Notes: generated by a model not told the origin, from the letters alone. A stretch of DNA of 40,430 nucleotides from Xenococcus sp039190385 (GCA_039190385.1 JBCCYD010000003.1:1-40430), one strand, 5' to 3'. Positions 23,996 through 32,856 are shown, counted from the first letter of the stretch. Numbers and translations are program-made.

Positions 23996-25225
23996 ATGAC
24001 TTTTACTCTTAGTTACTCATCTCTAACCAATTCTCTTAATTTAAACAATATTCGATCGCAGATCAAAGCATTACAACCAGAATTAGTCACTTGGCGACGA
24101 ACGATTCATCAAAAACCAGAATTAGGTTTTCAAGAGAAAATTACAGCCGATTTTATTGCCGGAAAATTAACCCAATGGTCAATTCCCCATCAAACAGGAA
24201 TTGCTAAGACAGGAATTGTTGCGGTTATCGAAGGTGCCAAGCCTGGGAAAGTTCAGGCAATTCGTGCCGATATCGATGCTTTGCCGATTCAAGAGGCTAA
24301 TGAAGTTCCCTATCGATCGCAACATGATGGCAAGATGCATGCTTGTGGACATGATGGCCATACCGCGATCGCGCTAGGGACAGCTTACTACCTCTCTCAA
24401 CATAAAGAAGATCTCCACGGTACAGTCAAAATCATCTTCCAACCCGCCGAAGAAGGGCCAGGAGGAGCCAAGCCAATGATCGAGGCAGGCGTCCTAAAAA
24501 ATCCTGACGTGGAACAGATTATTGGCCTACATCTATGGAATAATCTCCCTATAGGCACTGTCGGAGTTCGTAGTGGCCCGTTAATGGCAGCTTCAGAACG
24601 TTTTAGTGTCAAGATCATCGGACGCGGTGGTCACGGCGCTATGCCAGACCAAACTGTTGATTCAATTGTCGTCGCCTCGCAAATTGTTAGTGCCCTACAA
24701 ACTATTGTTGCTCGCAATGTCAATCCCCTTGATTCAGCAGTTGTCACAATTGGCGAGTTTCATGCAGGGACAAACTTTAATGTAATTGCTGATAGTGCTT
24801 TTTTAAGTGGTACAGTGCGTTATTTTAATCCCAAATTAGAATCAATCATTCCCCAACGAATTGAAAATATTATTTCAGGAATTTGTGAAAGTCATGGTGC
24901 TAGATATGACTTAGATTATAAGCAGCTATATCCTGCAACAGTCAACGATCCGAAGATGGCCGAATTAGTTCGCTCTGTTGCGATAGAAGTATTAGAAACT
25001 CCCATGGGAGTAGTCCCCGAATGCCAGACAATGGGCGGGGAGGATATGTCTTTCTTCTTACAACAAGTTCCTGGTTGTTATTTCTTCTTGGGTTCGGCAA
25101 ATCCAGATAAAGGTTTAGCCTATCCCCATCATCATCCCCGTTTTGATTTTGATGAAACAGTTCTGGCTATGGGAGTAGAGATCTTTGTTCGTTGTATCGA
25201 AAATTCAGGACAGATGAACAATTAG
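23996..25225 (+). CDS. M20-family amidohydrolase (hippurate/IAA-amino acid hydrolase-like)
   Basis: 409 residues. Metal ligands appear in HACGHDGHTAIALG, in the Glu pair of FQPAEEGPGGAKPMI and in GLHLWNNLPIG, with a final His in YPHHHPRFDFDE. The lid domain insertion (RFSVKIIGRGGHGAMP) matches M20D amidohydrolases, which cleave N-acyl amino acids and hippurate-like amides in the cytoplasm. ATG 23996 was chosen. It shares a 239-bp upstream region with glnB and may be co-regulated by nitrogen, which is inference. The stop codon is part of a two-unit period-7 tract (TTAGCCA, TTAGCAA). Confidence 0.9.
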   Translation: MTFTLSYSSLTNSLNLNNIRSQIKALQPELVTWRRTIHQKPELGFQEKITADFIAGKLTQWSIPHQTGIAKTGIVAVIEGAKPGKVQAIRADIDALPIQEANEVPYRSQHDGKMHACGHDGHTAIALGTAYYLSQHKEDLHGTVKIIFQPAEEGPGGAKPMIEAGVLKNPDVEQIIGLHLWNNLPIGTVGVRSGPLMAASERFSVKIIGRGGHGAMPDQTVDSIVVASQIVSALQTIVARNVNPLDSAVVTIGEFHAGTNFNVIADSAFLSGTVRYFNPKLESIIPQRIENIISGICESHGARYDLDYKQLYPATVNDPKMAELVRSVAIEVLETPMGVVPECQTMGGEDMSFFLQQVPGCYFFLGSANPDKGLAYPHHHPRFDFDETVLAMGVEIFVRCIENSGQMNN

Positions 25226-25235
25226 CCATTAGCAA
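25222..25235. repeat. Two-unit period-7 tract at the amidohydrolase stop
   Basis: TTAGCCA and TTAGCAA; the TAG of the first unit is the gene's stop codon. Confidence 0.5.
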
Positions 25236-25259
25236 AAGATTCAACTTCATCCAAATTTC

Positions 25260-25922
25260 TTAATTATCGCTATTATCGGTGTCTCCAGGAAGGATTAATT
25301 CTGCTTGCATTTCTCCGTTGTAGGGGGCTGAATCAACAAGTTCCCCTTTAACCTGGTTCCCTTTAATTTTTAGACAAACTTCAAATAATAAATCAGCTAA
25401 GTCATGGCGAGAAAGATTATGCTTGGAAAAATCAGCCAAATCTTGTTCTAATATTTCTAATAATTGTTGTTTTAAGCTACCTAGGTCTTTTTCTAAGCCT
25501 ATTTTGGTTTGAGTTATTTCTTCTCTAATATTTTGATTTTCGGTATCAAATCTTTTGGAAACGGCATCAATGATTTGTGAATTTCTTTGGGTTTTGGTTT
25601 CGATATTTTGATTTATTTTTGCAACTTCACTACTAGTATTTAAACTTAGATATTGCAGCTTTTTTTCTAACGCATTTATTGCTGTAGTAATATCATGGGA
25701 TAAATCATTTTGTAGTTTATCAAGTCTCTGTTTTTGCTCTAGTTTAAATTTTTCTAGGTTAGAGTCTAGAGCTTGCAAATTAGATTCTAGGGTTTCTAGT
25801 TTGTTTTGATATTGTTGAAATTTACTATCATAATCTTCAATTTTTTCCCCAAATAAAAGTTCTCGTATTTGAGTTAAGTTCCCTAATTTACGGCGCATTT
25901 CATCGTTAGCCATCTCAGTCAT
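25260..25922 (-). CDS. Coiled-coil protein of unknown function
   Basis: 220 residues. The N-terminus MTEMANDEMRRKLGNLTQIR is followed by a long coiled coil (about residues 30-160) rich in Gln, Leu, Lys and Glu with heptad spacing, for example KLETLESNLQALDSNLEKF. The C-terminal part (DFSKHNLSRHDLADLLFEVC, then AELILPGDTDNSDN) is not coiled. No enzymatic motif is visible. It may be a structural or scaffold protein. It converges on the amidohydrolase gene, 34 bp apart. I do not recognise the family beyond this. Confidence 0.7.
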   Translation of the reverse strand: MTEMANDEMRRKLGNLTQIRELLFGEKIEDYDSKFQQYQNKLETLESNLQALDSNLEKFKLEQKQRLDKLQNDLSHDITTAINALEKKLQYLSLNTSSEVAKINQNIETKTQRNSQIIDAVSKRFDTENQNIREEITQTKIGLEKDLGSLKQQLLEILEQDLADFSKHNLSRHDLADLLFEVCLKIKGNQVKGELVDSAPYNGEMQAELILPGDTDNSDN

Positions 25923-26090
25923 TTTTTATTACCTCCCAAATATATTATTTAGTTATCTTATCTAATCTACTGCCTTAGCACTAAAAACATAATAATGCGA
26001 TCGCTTTTTTCGTTCTGCGATCGCCAATCTTCATTTTCTCTTCTTTTTGATCGTTGCTGAGAAAGCTTAGGAAAAACGATACACTATCGA

Positions 26091-26125
26091 TTAGCAATTA
26101 GCGATTAGCAATTAGCAATTAATAA
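26091..26125. repeat. Period-7 array (TTAGCAA x5) ending at the pmbA start
   Basis: TTAGCAA, TTAGCGA, TTAGCAA, TTAGCAA, TTAATAA run directly into ATG 26126, so there is no recognisable ribosome-binding site. Confidence 0.92.
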
Positions 26126-27427
26126 ATGAATAATTATTTAGAACAAGTTATTGATCTGGCGCAGAAAAAAAATATCAAAGCAGAAGCATATTACCTAGCA
26201 AGTCAGGATACACCGATTGAGTTTGCCAATAATCGCTTGAAATCTTTGTCAACTAAGGCGATCGAAGGAATTGCCCTAAGAGTAATTGTGGATGGAAAAT
26301 TGGGATTTGCCAGTTCTAGTGATCTAACTCGCTTGGATGATTTGGTCGAAGCCGCGATCGCGACGGCATCAATTGGCGACCCGGTAGAATTTGATTTTGC
26401 TAATAATGTCCAACTCTCATCTCCTCCTAGCGAATATGAACTTCCTAGCACAGAAAAACTCGTAAACATTGGAGAAAATCTGATTGCCAAGGTTCATCAA
26501 TATAATTCAGATATTTTAGTCGATACCAGTTTTAATCTTGGGGCCACTCAGGTTCAACTAGCAACCACAACCAATACCTACGCCCGACAAAGCGATCGCG
26601 GAATTAGTGCTAGTCTCTCTGGCAATCTGGTGCGGGGAGAAGATTTTTTACAGGCTTATGCTTTTGAAGTGACCAGAGAAGAAGAACCTGATTATGATGG
26701 CTTAGTCAAAGATCTCCTTGGTAAATATCAAAATGCCGAAAACAATGCCACTATATCCAGCGGAACTTATCCTGTCTTGTTTACACCCTTAGCTGCGACA
26801 ATGGCGATCGGGCGTTTGTTTAAAACTATTTTGTCGGGGCAAGCAGTAGTGCAAAAAGCTTCTCCCTTGATTGAAAAACTCGGGGAAAAAGTTTTTGACG
26901 ATCTCCTAACTCTCACTGAAGATCCGACCTTTGGTGTATCGGCTTGCGAGTTCGATGATGAAGGAACTCCCACTCAAAAAAAATTACTCGTGGAAAATGG
27001 CATTGTCAAACAATTTTATTGGGATCGTCGTTGGGCAGCGCGAGGTGGAACAAGTTCTACCGGCAATGGTTTTCGTGGCGGATTATCTCGTCCGGGTCCT
27101 AGTTTAGTCAATCTTTGTATGTCTACTGGAAATAGTAGTTTGGCAGAATTGATTGCCGGAATGGAAGAAGGAATTATTGTTGATCAAGTATTGGGGGCAG
27201 GACAATCGAATCAATTAGCTGGAGAATTTTCTGTCAATTTAGATTTGGGCTATAAAGTCGAACGAGGAAAAATTGTCGGTCGGGTGAAAAATACGATGGT
27301 CGCGGGAAATATTTTTGAGGCTTTTAATAATTTAGTTGACTTAAGCGATCGCGCTCACTGGGTCGGTGGTAGTTCGTATTTGCCTTATATTCTCTTTGCT
27401 GGCTTAGGAGTCGCTTCGAGGGAATAG
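26126..27427 (+). CDS. pmbA: TldD/PmbA-family protease subunit (TldE-like)
   Basis: 433 residues of the PmbA/TldE type: EFANNRLKSLSTKAIEGIAL, VRVIVDGKLGF-like LRVIVDGKLGFASS, GGLSRPGPSLVNLCMSTG, LGAGQSNQLAGEFSVN and NTMVAGNIFEAFNNL. In E. coli TldD and TldE form a heterodimeric metalloprotease that clips unfolded peptides and matures peptide antibiotics such as microcin B17; TldE lacks the metal site. The HExxxH-type zinc motif of TldD was not seen here, so the TldE role is preferred. No tldD is nearby. The start ATG 26126 abuts a heptamer repeat array. It converges on the fic gene. Confidence 0.85.
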   Translation: MNNYLEQVIDLAQKKNIKAEAYYLASQDTPIEFANNRLKSLSTKAIEGIALRVIVDGKLGFASSSDLTRLDDLVEAAIATASIGDPVEFDFANNVQLSSPPSEYELPSTEKLVNIGENLIAKVHQYNSDILVDTSFNLGATQVQLATTTNTYARQSDRGISASLSGNLVRGEDFLQAYAFEVTREEEPDYDGLVKDLLGKYQNAENNATISSGTYPVLFTPLAATMAIGRLFKTILSGQAVVQKASPLIEKLGEKVFDDLLTLTEDPTFGVSACEFDDEGTPTQKKLLVENGIVKQFYWDRRWAARGGTSSTGNGFRGGLSRPGPSLVNLCMSTGNSSLAELIAGMEEGIIVDQVLGAGQSNQLAGEFSVNLDLGYKVERGKIVGRVKNTMVAGNIFEAFNNLVDLSDRAHWVGGSSYLPYILFAGLGVASRE

Positions 27428-27466
27428 TCCTTTGAGGCTATCTCATAAAACATAAGTTTTCTTTAT

Positions 27467-27517
27467 ATAGGTACTCTCCAATCAAAGATGACCTATTCAA
27501 TAGGTACAGTACCTATT
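27467..27517. repeat. Palindromic cluster between pmbA and fic
   Basis: ATAGGTAC occurs at 27467. Then CCTATT-C-AATAGG (27492-27504) overlaps AATAGGTAC-A-GTACCTATT (27499-27517), giving alternative hairpins. The second covers the fic stop codon. A T-rich tail follows on the + strand, so it could terminate pmbA transcripts; a protein-binding site is the other option. Confidence 0.5.
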
Positions 27518-28559
27518 TCTTTTGCCAACGAGCATCCGCACCTCTACCCAAACATTCTAAACGGCCTTCTATTCTTTCTTTACGAAGGATTCGGCGAATG
27601 TGATCGATAGATACGGTAGGACATTGTTCTTGCAGATCTGCGATCGCGAACTGTTGGGGAAGAGATTCAATCACATCTAATACCATTGCTTTTTTCGTAC
27701 CTTTGGTTGAGGAAATTGTCCCTACTCGTTGTTCAAATTCGCGATAAGCACCTAATACAACAACACCTAAAAAATATTCCCACCAAGGAAATAAACTATG
27801 TTTTGCTTGATGCCAGTTTTGGGAAGATTGCAACAAAGTATCGTAGTAACTTTCTTTGGTTTTTTCGATAATTCTTTCTAAACTAATAAACCTTCCTACT
27901 TCGTAACCAGCTTGATATAAAAGTAATAACGTAATTAATCTTGCCATGCGACCATTTCCATCGAGAAAAGGATGAATGCACAAGAAATCTAAAACATAGC
28001 AAGGAATCAATAGTAATGGTTCGACTTTTCCCGAATCTCTCAAGTTGTTAAATTCTTGATGTAATTGTTCCATTGCATTTTGAGTTGCATAAGCAGCAAC
28101 AGGCTGAAATCGCACAAATTTTGTCCCATCTGGGCGAGTTTCACTAATTTCATTATCGGCAGTTTTCCATCGTCCTCCTGAAATTGGAGTGAATTGGTAT
28201 AAATCCCGATGTAGCTGCAAAATAATATTAGGAGTGAATCTTATCTGAGCATGACTGGCGTGGATTGTATCTAGTACCTGACGATAACCGGCAATTTCTT
28301 GTTCAGAGCTATCGCGTGGTGTGGTTCTTTCCTGCATCAGTTTTTTAATGCGATCGGCAGAGACAATAATGCCTTCAATACGATTAGAAGATTCAGTACT
28401 TTGAACTACTGCAACTTGCCTGAGAGTTTCTAATACTTGAGGCGATTGAACTTTGTACAAATCTTGTTTGCCTTTATATTCTCCAATTAAGCGAATTGTC
28501 TGGAGTAATTCTTGAGTAATCGGTTCTTTTTCTATTAAGCCTTCCGTAAAGTACTTCAT
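27513..28559 (-). CDS. Fic-family AMP-transferase, class II
   Basis: 348 residues. The catalytic loop is HPFLDGNGRMARL (His196, Asp200, Asn202, Arg204), the full Fic motif. Near residue 58 an inhibitory helix motif SNRIEG matches (S/T)xxxE(G/N), so activity is probably self-restrained, as in class II Fic proteins. The C-terminal region (EQCPTVSIDHIRRILRKERI) looks like a winged-helix DNA-binding or docking domain. Fic proteins usually move AMP from ATP onto target hydroxyls. No antitoxin gene lies alongside, consistent with internal inhibition. It lies 124 bp downstream of sufB on the same strand and separates sufB from whatever would normally follow. Target unknown. Confidence 0.9.
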   Translation of the reverse strand: MKYFTEGLIEKEPITQELLQTIRLIGEYKGKQDLYKVQSPQVLETLRQVAVVQSTESSNRIEGIIVSADRIKKLMQERTTPRDSSEQEIAGYRQVLDTIHASHAQIRFTPNIILQLHRDLYQFTPISGGRWKTADNEISETRPDGTKFVRFQPVAAYATQNAMEQLHQEFNNLRDSGKVEPLLLIPCYVLDFLCIHPFLDGNGRMARLITLLLLYQAGYEVGRFISLERIIEKTKESYYDTLLQSSQNWHQAKHSLFPWWEYFLGVVVLGAYREFEQRVGTISSTKGTKKAMVLDVIESLPQQFAIADLQEQCPTVSIDHIRRILRKERIEGRLECLGRGADARWQKK

Positions 28560-28683
28560 CTAGATTAATCTAACTTTTATATTTTTTTCAAACACAATTT
28601 TCCTCTATTCGAGGACAAATGCGAGATTAAAAATTAATATTAAATACTAGGGAAGAAAAACAAATCTCTCCCCCACAATCTAT

Positions 28684-30123
28684 CTAACCAACAGCTCCTT
28701 CCAATTTCAGACTGAGTAACTTATCAGCTTCGGCTGCAAACTCCATAGGCAACTCATTCAATACATCCTTACAGAAACCACTAACCAACATAGAAATGGC
28801 ATCCTCTTCAGAAATTCCCCGCTGAGCAAAGTAAAATAGCTGCTCTTCGCCAATCTTCGCCGTAGAAGCTTCATGCTCGACTGTCGCTGTATTATTATCA
28901 ACCTGGATATAGGGAAAAGTATTCGCTTCGGCATTATCTCCAATCAACATCGAGTCACATTGGGAATAATTTCTCGCGCCTTTCGCTTTTGGCCCCATTT
29001 TGACCAGACCACGATAACTACCTTTCGAGTTCCCAGCAGAAATTCCTTTGGAAATAATTGTACTGCGGGTATTTTTGCCGATATGAACCATTTTGGTACC
29101 TGTATCAGCTTGTTGCATATTATTGGTCAACGCGATCGAATAAAACTCGCCTACAGAATTATCACCAACTAAAACGCAACCAGGATATTTCCAAGTGATA
29201 GCCGAACCTGTTTCTACTTGAGTCCAAGAAATCTTAGAATTTACTCCTTTGCACAAACCTCTTTTGGTCACAAAATTATAAATCCCGCCTTTGCCATTCT
29301 CATCACCAGCAAACCAATTTTGGACAGTAGAATATTTGATATCTGCATTATCTAAAGCAACTAACTCGACTACCGCCGCATGAAGTTGATTTGTATCAAA
29401 CATAGGAGCCGTACAACCTTCGAGATAGCTAACTGATGCTCCTTCTTCAGCAACAATCAGAGTTCTTTCAAATTGCCCAGTATCTCCGTCATTAATTCGG
29501 AAATAGGTAGATAATTCCATTGGACATTTGACTCCTTTAGGAATAAAGACGAAAGAGCCATCACTAAAGACTGCCGAGTTTAAAGCAGTAAAGAAATTAT
29601 CGGCTACGGGGACAACAGTACCTAAATATTTTTGGACTATTTCGGGATATTCTTGCAGAGCTTCGGAGATAGAGCAAAAGATTACACCGTCTTCAGCTAA
29701 TTTTTCCTTGAAAGTAGTAGCCACGGAAACACTGTCGAAAATCGCATCAACTGCTACATTCCCCAATCTTTTTTGTTCTGAGAGGGGAATTCCCAACTTT
29801 TCGAAGGTTTCTAGTAAAGTCGGATCAACTTGGTCGAGACTACCAAGTTTTTCTTTCTTCTGTTTCGGTGCAGAATAATAAACAATATCTTGATAATCAA
29901 TAGCTGGGTATCCTACATGAGCCCAATTGGGTTCAGTCATCTTGAGCCACCGACGATAGGCTTTGAGCCGAAACTCTAGCATGAATTCTGGTTCATTTTT
30001 CTTAGTTGAAATTAGACGAATAATATCTTCGCTAAGTCCCCGAGGAATAGCATCGCTTTCGATGTCGGTAACAAAGCCGTATTTGTAGGGTTGATTGACT
30101 AGGTTCTTGACTGTGGCACTCAT
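28684..30123 (-). CDS. sufB: Fe-S cluster assembly scaffold SufB
   Basis: 479 residues, the usual SufB length: MSEP-like MTEPNWAHVGYPAIDYQDI, then ISEALQEYPEIVQKYLGTVV, a long beta-helix region with GCTAPMFDTNQLHAAVVEL and KYSTVQNWFAGDENGKGG, and conserved Cys and Glu residues near DSMLIGDNAEANTFPYIQVD. With SufC and SufD it builds Fe-S clusters for photosystem and other proteins. The standard cyanobacterial order sufB-sufC-sufD-sufS is broken here: a Fic gene is downstream. sufR is divergent, with two operator-like sites in the shared gap. Confidence 0.98.
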   Translation of the reverse strand: MSATVKNLVNQPYKYGFVTDIESDAIPRGLSEDIIRLISTKKNEPEFMLEFRLKAYRRWLKMTEPNWAHVGYPAIDYQDIVYYSAPKQKKEKLGSLDQVDPTLLETFEKLGIPLSEQKRLGNVAVDAIFDSVSVATTFKEKLAEDGVIFCSISEALQEYPEIVQKYLGTVVPVADNFFTALNSAVFSDGSFVFIPKGVKCPMELSTYFRINDGDTGQFERTLIVAEEGASVSYLEGCTAPMFDTNQLHAAVVELVALDNADIKYSTVQNWFAGDENGKGGIYNFVTKRGLCKGVNSKISWTQVETGSAITWKYPGCVLVGDNSVGEFYSIALTNNMQQADTGTKMVHIGKNTRSTIISKGISAGNSKGSYRGLVKMGPKAKGARNYSQCDSMLIGDNAEANTFPYIQVDNNTATVEHEASTAKIGEEQLFYFAQRGISEEDAISMLVSGFCKDVLNELPMEFAAEADKLLSLKLEGAVG

Positions 30124-30132
30124 GTTTGGAAT

Positions 30133-30156
30133 TTAAACAATAGATTTGTTGTTTAA
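30133..30156. promoter_or_regulatory. SufR operator-like inverted repeat, site 1
   Basis: Perfect 8-bp arms TTAAACAA (30133-30140) and TTGTTTAA (30149-30156) around eight bases. Within it, CAAT-N6-GTTG approximates the SufR consensus CAAC-N6-GTTG. It lies 10 bp from the sufB start codon, where binding would block transcription. Confidence 0.65.
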
Positions 30157-30176
30157 GTCTATTGTAGGTTACATTA

Positions 30177-30192
30177 ACAACAGAGATGTTGT
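30177..30192. promoter_or_regulatory. SufR operator-like inverted repeat, site 2
   Basis: ACAAC-AGAGAT-GTTGT, 5-bp perfect arms with a six-base spacer, matching CAAC-N6-GTTG exactly. It is 24 bp before the sufR ATG, so it suits autorepression by SufR. Confidence 0.75.
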
Positions 30193-30215
30193 CAAACTTA
30201 AAATTTTGTAATTGA

Positions 30216-30863
30216 ATGATGGCGACTACTGGTTTAACCGCAACAAAACAGAATATATTGCAGTATCTGCTCAAACAGGGTCAAGCAACAGCTCAACAAT
30301 TGGCAAAAGCTTTTGATCTAAGTTCTCAAGCAATTCGTCGTCATTTGGGAGAATTGGAAGCCGGAGGCTTAATCGAGCATGATGAGATGCAAAAGGGCAT
30401 GGGAAGACCCCAGTATTGGTATCAATTGAGTACTAAAGGGCGGGGGTTGTTTCCCCATCGCTATGAAGAATTTGCAGTTTCTTTTTTGGATGCCTTGGCC
30501 GAAACTGTCGGCGAGGAGAGAGTCGGCAAGGTTTTAGAGAAACAGTGGCAGAAAAAAGCCCAAGATTATCGCGATCGCGTTGGCGATGGCACCTTACAAG
30601 AAAGAGTCACTAAGTTAGTGAAAATACGTCAGGAAGAAGGCTATATGGCAGAGTTGCATCAAGTAGAAACAGAGGATGATCAGCAGCAATTTGTCCTGAC
30701 AGAATATAATTGTGCAATTTCTGAGGTAGCCGAATCTTATCCTAGTATCTGTGGTCATGAATTAGAGATGTTCGCGGGGATTTTACCCGATTGCCAAGTC
30801 GAACGAAATCATTGGATTAATGACGGAGAACATCTTTGTGGATATTTGATTAAAGCCAAATAA
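30216..30863 (+). CDS. sufR: Fe-S regulated repressor SufR
   Basis: 215 residues. An N-terminal DeoR-like helix-turn-helix (ILQYLLKQGQATAQQLAKAF, then LSSQAIRRHLGELEAGGL) is followed by a C-terminal part with four Cys at 166, 179, 193 and 208, spaced C-x12-C-x13-C-x14-C as in cyanobacterial SufR, where three of these bind a [4Fe-4S] cluster. The holo-protein represses the suf genes. The gene is divergent from sufB. ATG 30216 was taken; a second ATG follows at 30219. The stop codon lies within a period-7 array. Confidence 0.97.
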   Translation: MMATTGLTATKQNILQYLLKQGQATAQQLAKAFDLSSQAIRRHLGELEAGGLIEHDEMQKGMGRPQYWYQLSTKGRGLFPHRYEEFAVSFLDALAETVGEERVGKVLEKQWQKKAQDYRDRVGDGTLQERVTKLVKIRQEEGYMAELHQVETEDDQQQFVLTEYNCAISEVAESYPSICGHELEMFAGILPDCQVERNHWINDGEHLCGYLIKAK

Positions 30864-30916
30864 TCATTAAACATTGATCATTGACCATTAAACATTAAAC
30901 ATTGACTATTGATCAT
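30861..30916. repeat. Period-7 array (TAAACAT-like, 8 units) beginning on the sufR stop
   Basis: Eight heptamers (TAATCAT, TAAACAT, TGATCAT, TGACCAT, TAAACAT x2, TGACTAT, TGATCAT). The first contains the TAA stop of sufR. A short TTAGCAG/TTAGCAT tract (30931-30946) then overlaps the stop of the next gene. Confidence 0.85.
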
Positions 30917-30943
30917 TAGAAGTTACACAATTAGCAGTTAGCA

Positions 30944-31705
30944 TTAGGCTCCTATTTCCAATAAAACTAAATAAGAAACAATTCCTCCTAAAAACCAGAA
31001 GAAAGTTGAAGCTTTGGGGGAAGGAAGTTCTTCAACAAAAACATTAAACAAAATAAATCCTGTTAAAAATGCTGTCATAACATCTGTAAGTATCTCATCA
31101 ATTGATGGGTCTATAAACAGATTCATTGCTAGCCCTAAGAACAGAGAAATTGCTAGAATAGCACTTCCTAAAATTTTGAAGCTATCCCCATGTTTTTTAT
31201 AAAGTCCATAATTACGACCCAATAAATGTAATCCCATTGTTACAAGATAAACTAGTACCAAGATAAAAAGACCGTGAAAATGACCAGGTAAAGTATAAAT
31301 AATTAAGGCATTGTAAATACCAGCGAAAAACATTTCTATTAAAAAAATTCGTGATGTTAATTTATCATTTGGTTCCCCTTCCTTAGACCCTCTTAATAAA
31401 AGACTTTGCATCCCATAAAAAACGATAAAGCCCCCTAAGGTAATAATATATATTGATCTGCCAAAGGCTTCTCCTGCCTCTTCTAATTCAGGTAATAAAT
31501 GAATAAAAACATAGGATATTGCTAGTCCACCACCGAAAGCATGAACAATATGTTCTGCGTTATCAAATAATTTATAAAGAGGATGGGAAACAAGATGAAA
31601 AACAGCCAAAAGAGCAGTTACCAATACGAGTACCCAAATTACGTCTGATTCAACTTGAGTTTCAGTAGCCTCGGCAACTTCCGCGAAATAAAAAAGTAAG
31701 CTCAT
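30944..31705 (-). CDS. Polytopic membrane protein, distantly ZIP-like
   Basis: 253 residues with about eight membrane segments. GGGLAISYVFIHLLPELEE resembles the ZIP metal transporter TM4 motif (HxxxE-like Leu-Pro-Glu), LTGFILFNVFVEELP resembles another ZIP helix end, and GHFHGLFILVLVYL has His residues in a loop. No long His-rich loop between helices is present. ZIP proteins bring Zn or other divalent metals into the cytoplasm; transport here is not shown. The gene stands alone, convergent to sufR. Confidence 0.55.
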   Translation of the reverse strand: MSLLFYFAEVAEATETQVESDVIWVLVLVTALLAVFHLVSHPLYKLFDNAEHIVHAFGGGLAISYVFIHLLPELEEAGEAFGRSIYIITLGGFIVFYGMQSLLLRGSKEGEPNDKLTSRIFLIEMFFAGIYNALIIYTLPGHFHGLFILVLVYLVTMGLHLLGRNYGLYKKHGDSFKILGSAILAISLFLGLAMNLFIDPSIDEILTDVMTAFLTGFILFNVFVEELPSPKASTFFWFLGGIVSYLVLLEIGA

Positions 31706-31820
31706 TTATACTTCAAGAACTTCCATTAATTTATAGTTATTCCATAACAACTCCCATAGATCTGTAATGGAAGTCAAGCATATTTCCTCTTGAGAAAATA
31801 AATATTAATAAAAAACAACG

Positions 31821-32735
31821 ATGGTAAATAAACTCCTATTCAAGATAAAACAACCACAGAAAACCCTTGATTTATTAATTGATAAAGATAATTTTGCGGC
31901 GGTTATTTTTCTTGCCCCAGCCTTGATTCTTTTGGGAATATTTTTGTTTTATCCGATTGCCTATTTACTTTATCTTAGTTTTACTACTGGGAGTTTTACG
32001 GTGGGCGGAGTTCGTTGGGTTGGTTGGCGGAACTATTGGCGTTTGCTGATCGATGCCGATTTTTGGCAGGTCATGGGCAATACAATCTATTTTGGCGTTG
32101 CGACGGTAATTCCCGCGATTATTATTCCTCTATTACTGGCAACTATTCTTAATCAGACGATCGCGTTTCGAGGATTTCTCCGCACTGCCTATTTCATTCC
32201 TTCTATTACTTCTCTTGTCGCTGTTGGCTTGGGTTTTCGCTGGTTATTTCAAACTCAAGGGCCAGTTAATGATTGGTTAATCGCATTGGGATTAGATCCC
32301 ATACCTTGGTTAAGTAGCACTATTTGGGCTATGCCTGTGTTGATTTTATTGAGTAGTTGGAAGCAGCTCGGCTTTAATCTGATTATTTTTCTTGGTGGTT
32401 TACAGACTATTCCCCAATCTCGTTACGAGGCAGCAGAATTGGATGGTGCTGATGGTTGGGCTAAATTTTGGTATATTACTTTGCCTGGGTTAAAACCTAC
32501 TATTATTTTCGCGATCGTTACCACGGCAATTTTTACTTTTCGTAGTTTTGAGCAGGTTTATATCATTACTGGTGGCGGTCCTTTAAATTCGACGAATCTG
32601 TTGGTTTATTATATTTACGAACAAGCTTTTGCCCGTTTTGAGTTTGGTTATGCCGCAGCGGCCGCAACTATTTTATTATTGATTACTTTTATCTTTGTTG
32701 GTCTTTATTTAAGGAGCTGGCAGGAAACTGATTAA
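31821..32735 (+). CDS. ABC sugar transporter permease, MalF/UgpA type
   Basis: 304 residues, six helices. The conserved cytoplasmic EAA loop is EAAELDGADGWAKFWYITLP. The start VIFLAPALILLGIFLFYPIA and YFGVATVIPAIIIPLLLATI are typical of the MalF/UgpA-like inner-membrane permeases that bind an ATPase and pair with a second (MalG/UgpE-like) permease. Neither partner, binding protein nor ATPase is nearby, so this is an orphan; components may be elsewhere in the genome. ATG 31821 is clear. Confidence 0.88.
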   Translation: MVNKLLFKIKQPQKTLDLLIDKDNFAAVIFLAPALILLGIFLFYPIAYLLYLSFTTGSFTVGGVRWVGWRNYWRLLIDADFWQVMGNTIYFGVATVIPAIIIPLLLATILNQTIAFRGFLRTAYFIPSITSLVAVGLGFRWLFQTQGPVNDWLIALGLDPIPWLSSTIWAMPVLILLSSWKQLGFNLIIFLGGLQTIPQSRYEAAELDGADGWAKFWYITLPGLKPTIIFAIVTTAIFTFRSFEQVYIITGGGPLNSTNLLVYYIYEQAFARFEFGYAAAAATILLLITFIFVGLYLRSWQETD

Positions 32736-32752
32736 ATTGCTAATCGCTAATT
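32736..32752. repeat. Short period-7 tract after the permease stop
   Basis: ATTGCTA, ATCGCTA and a partial unit lie directly after the TAA. Confidence 0.5.
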
Positions 32753-32856
32753 GTTTCCCCTCACAAAAAAGCGATCGCAAATTATTAGAGAGAATTAGTT
32801 GAATTTTTCAGGCGATCGCAGCTCGCAAAAAATACTAGATTAATTATTATGTCCGA

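Noticed and set aside
28873..29172. Plus-strand frame opposite sufB
   Set aside because: Shadow frame; sufB on the other strand is certain.
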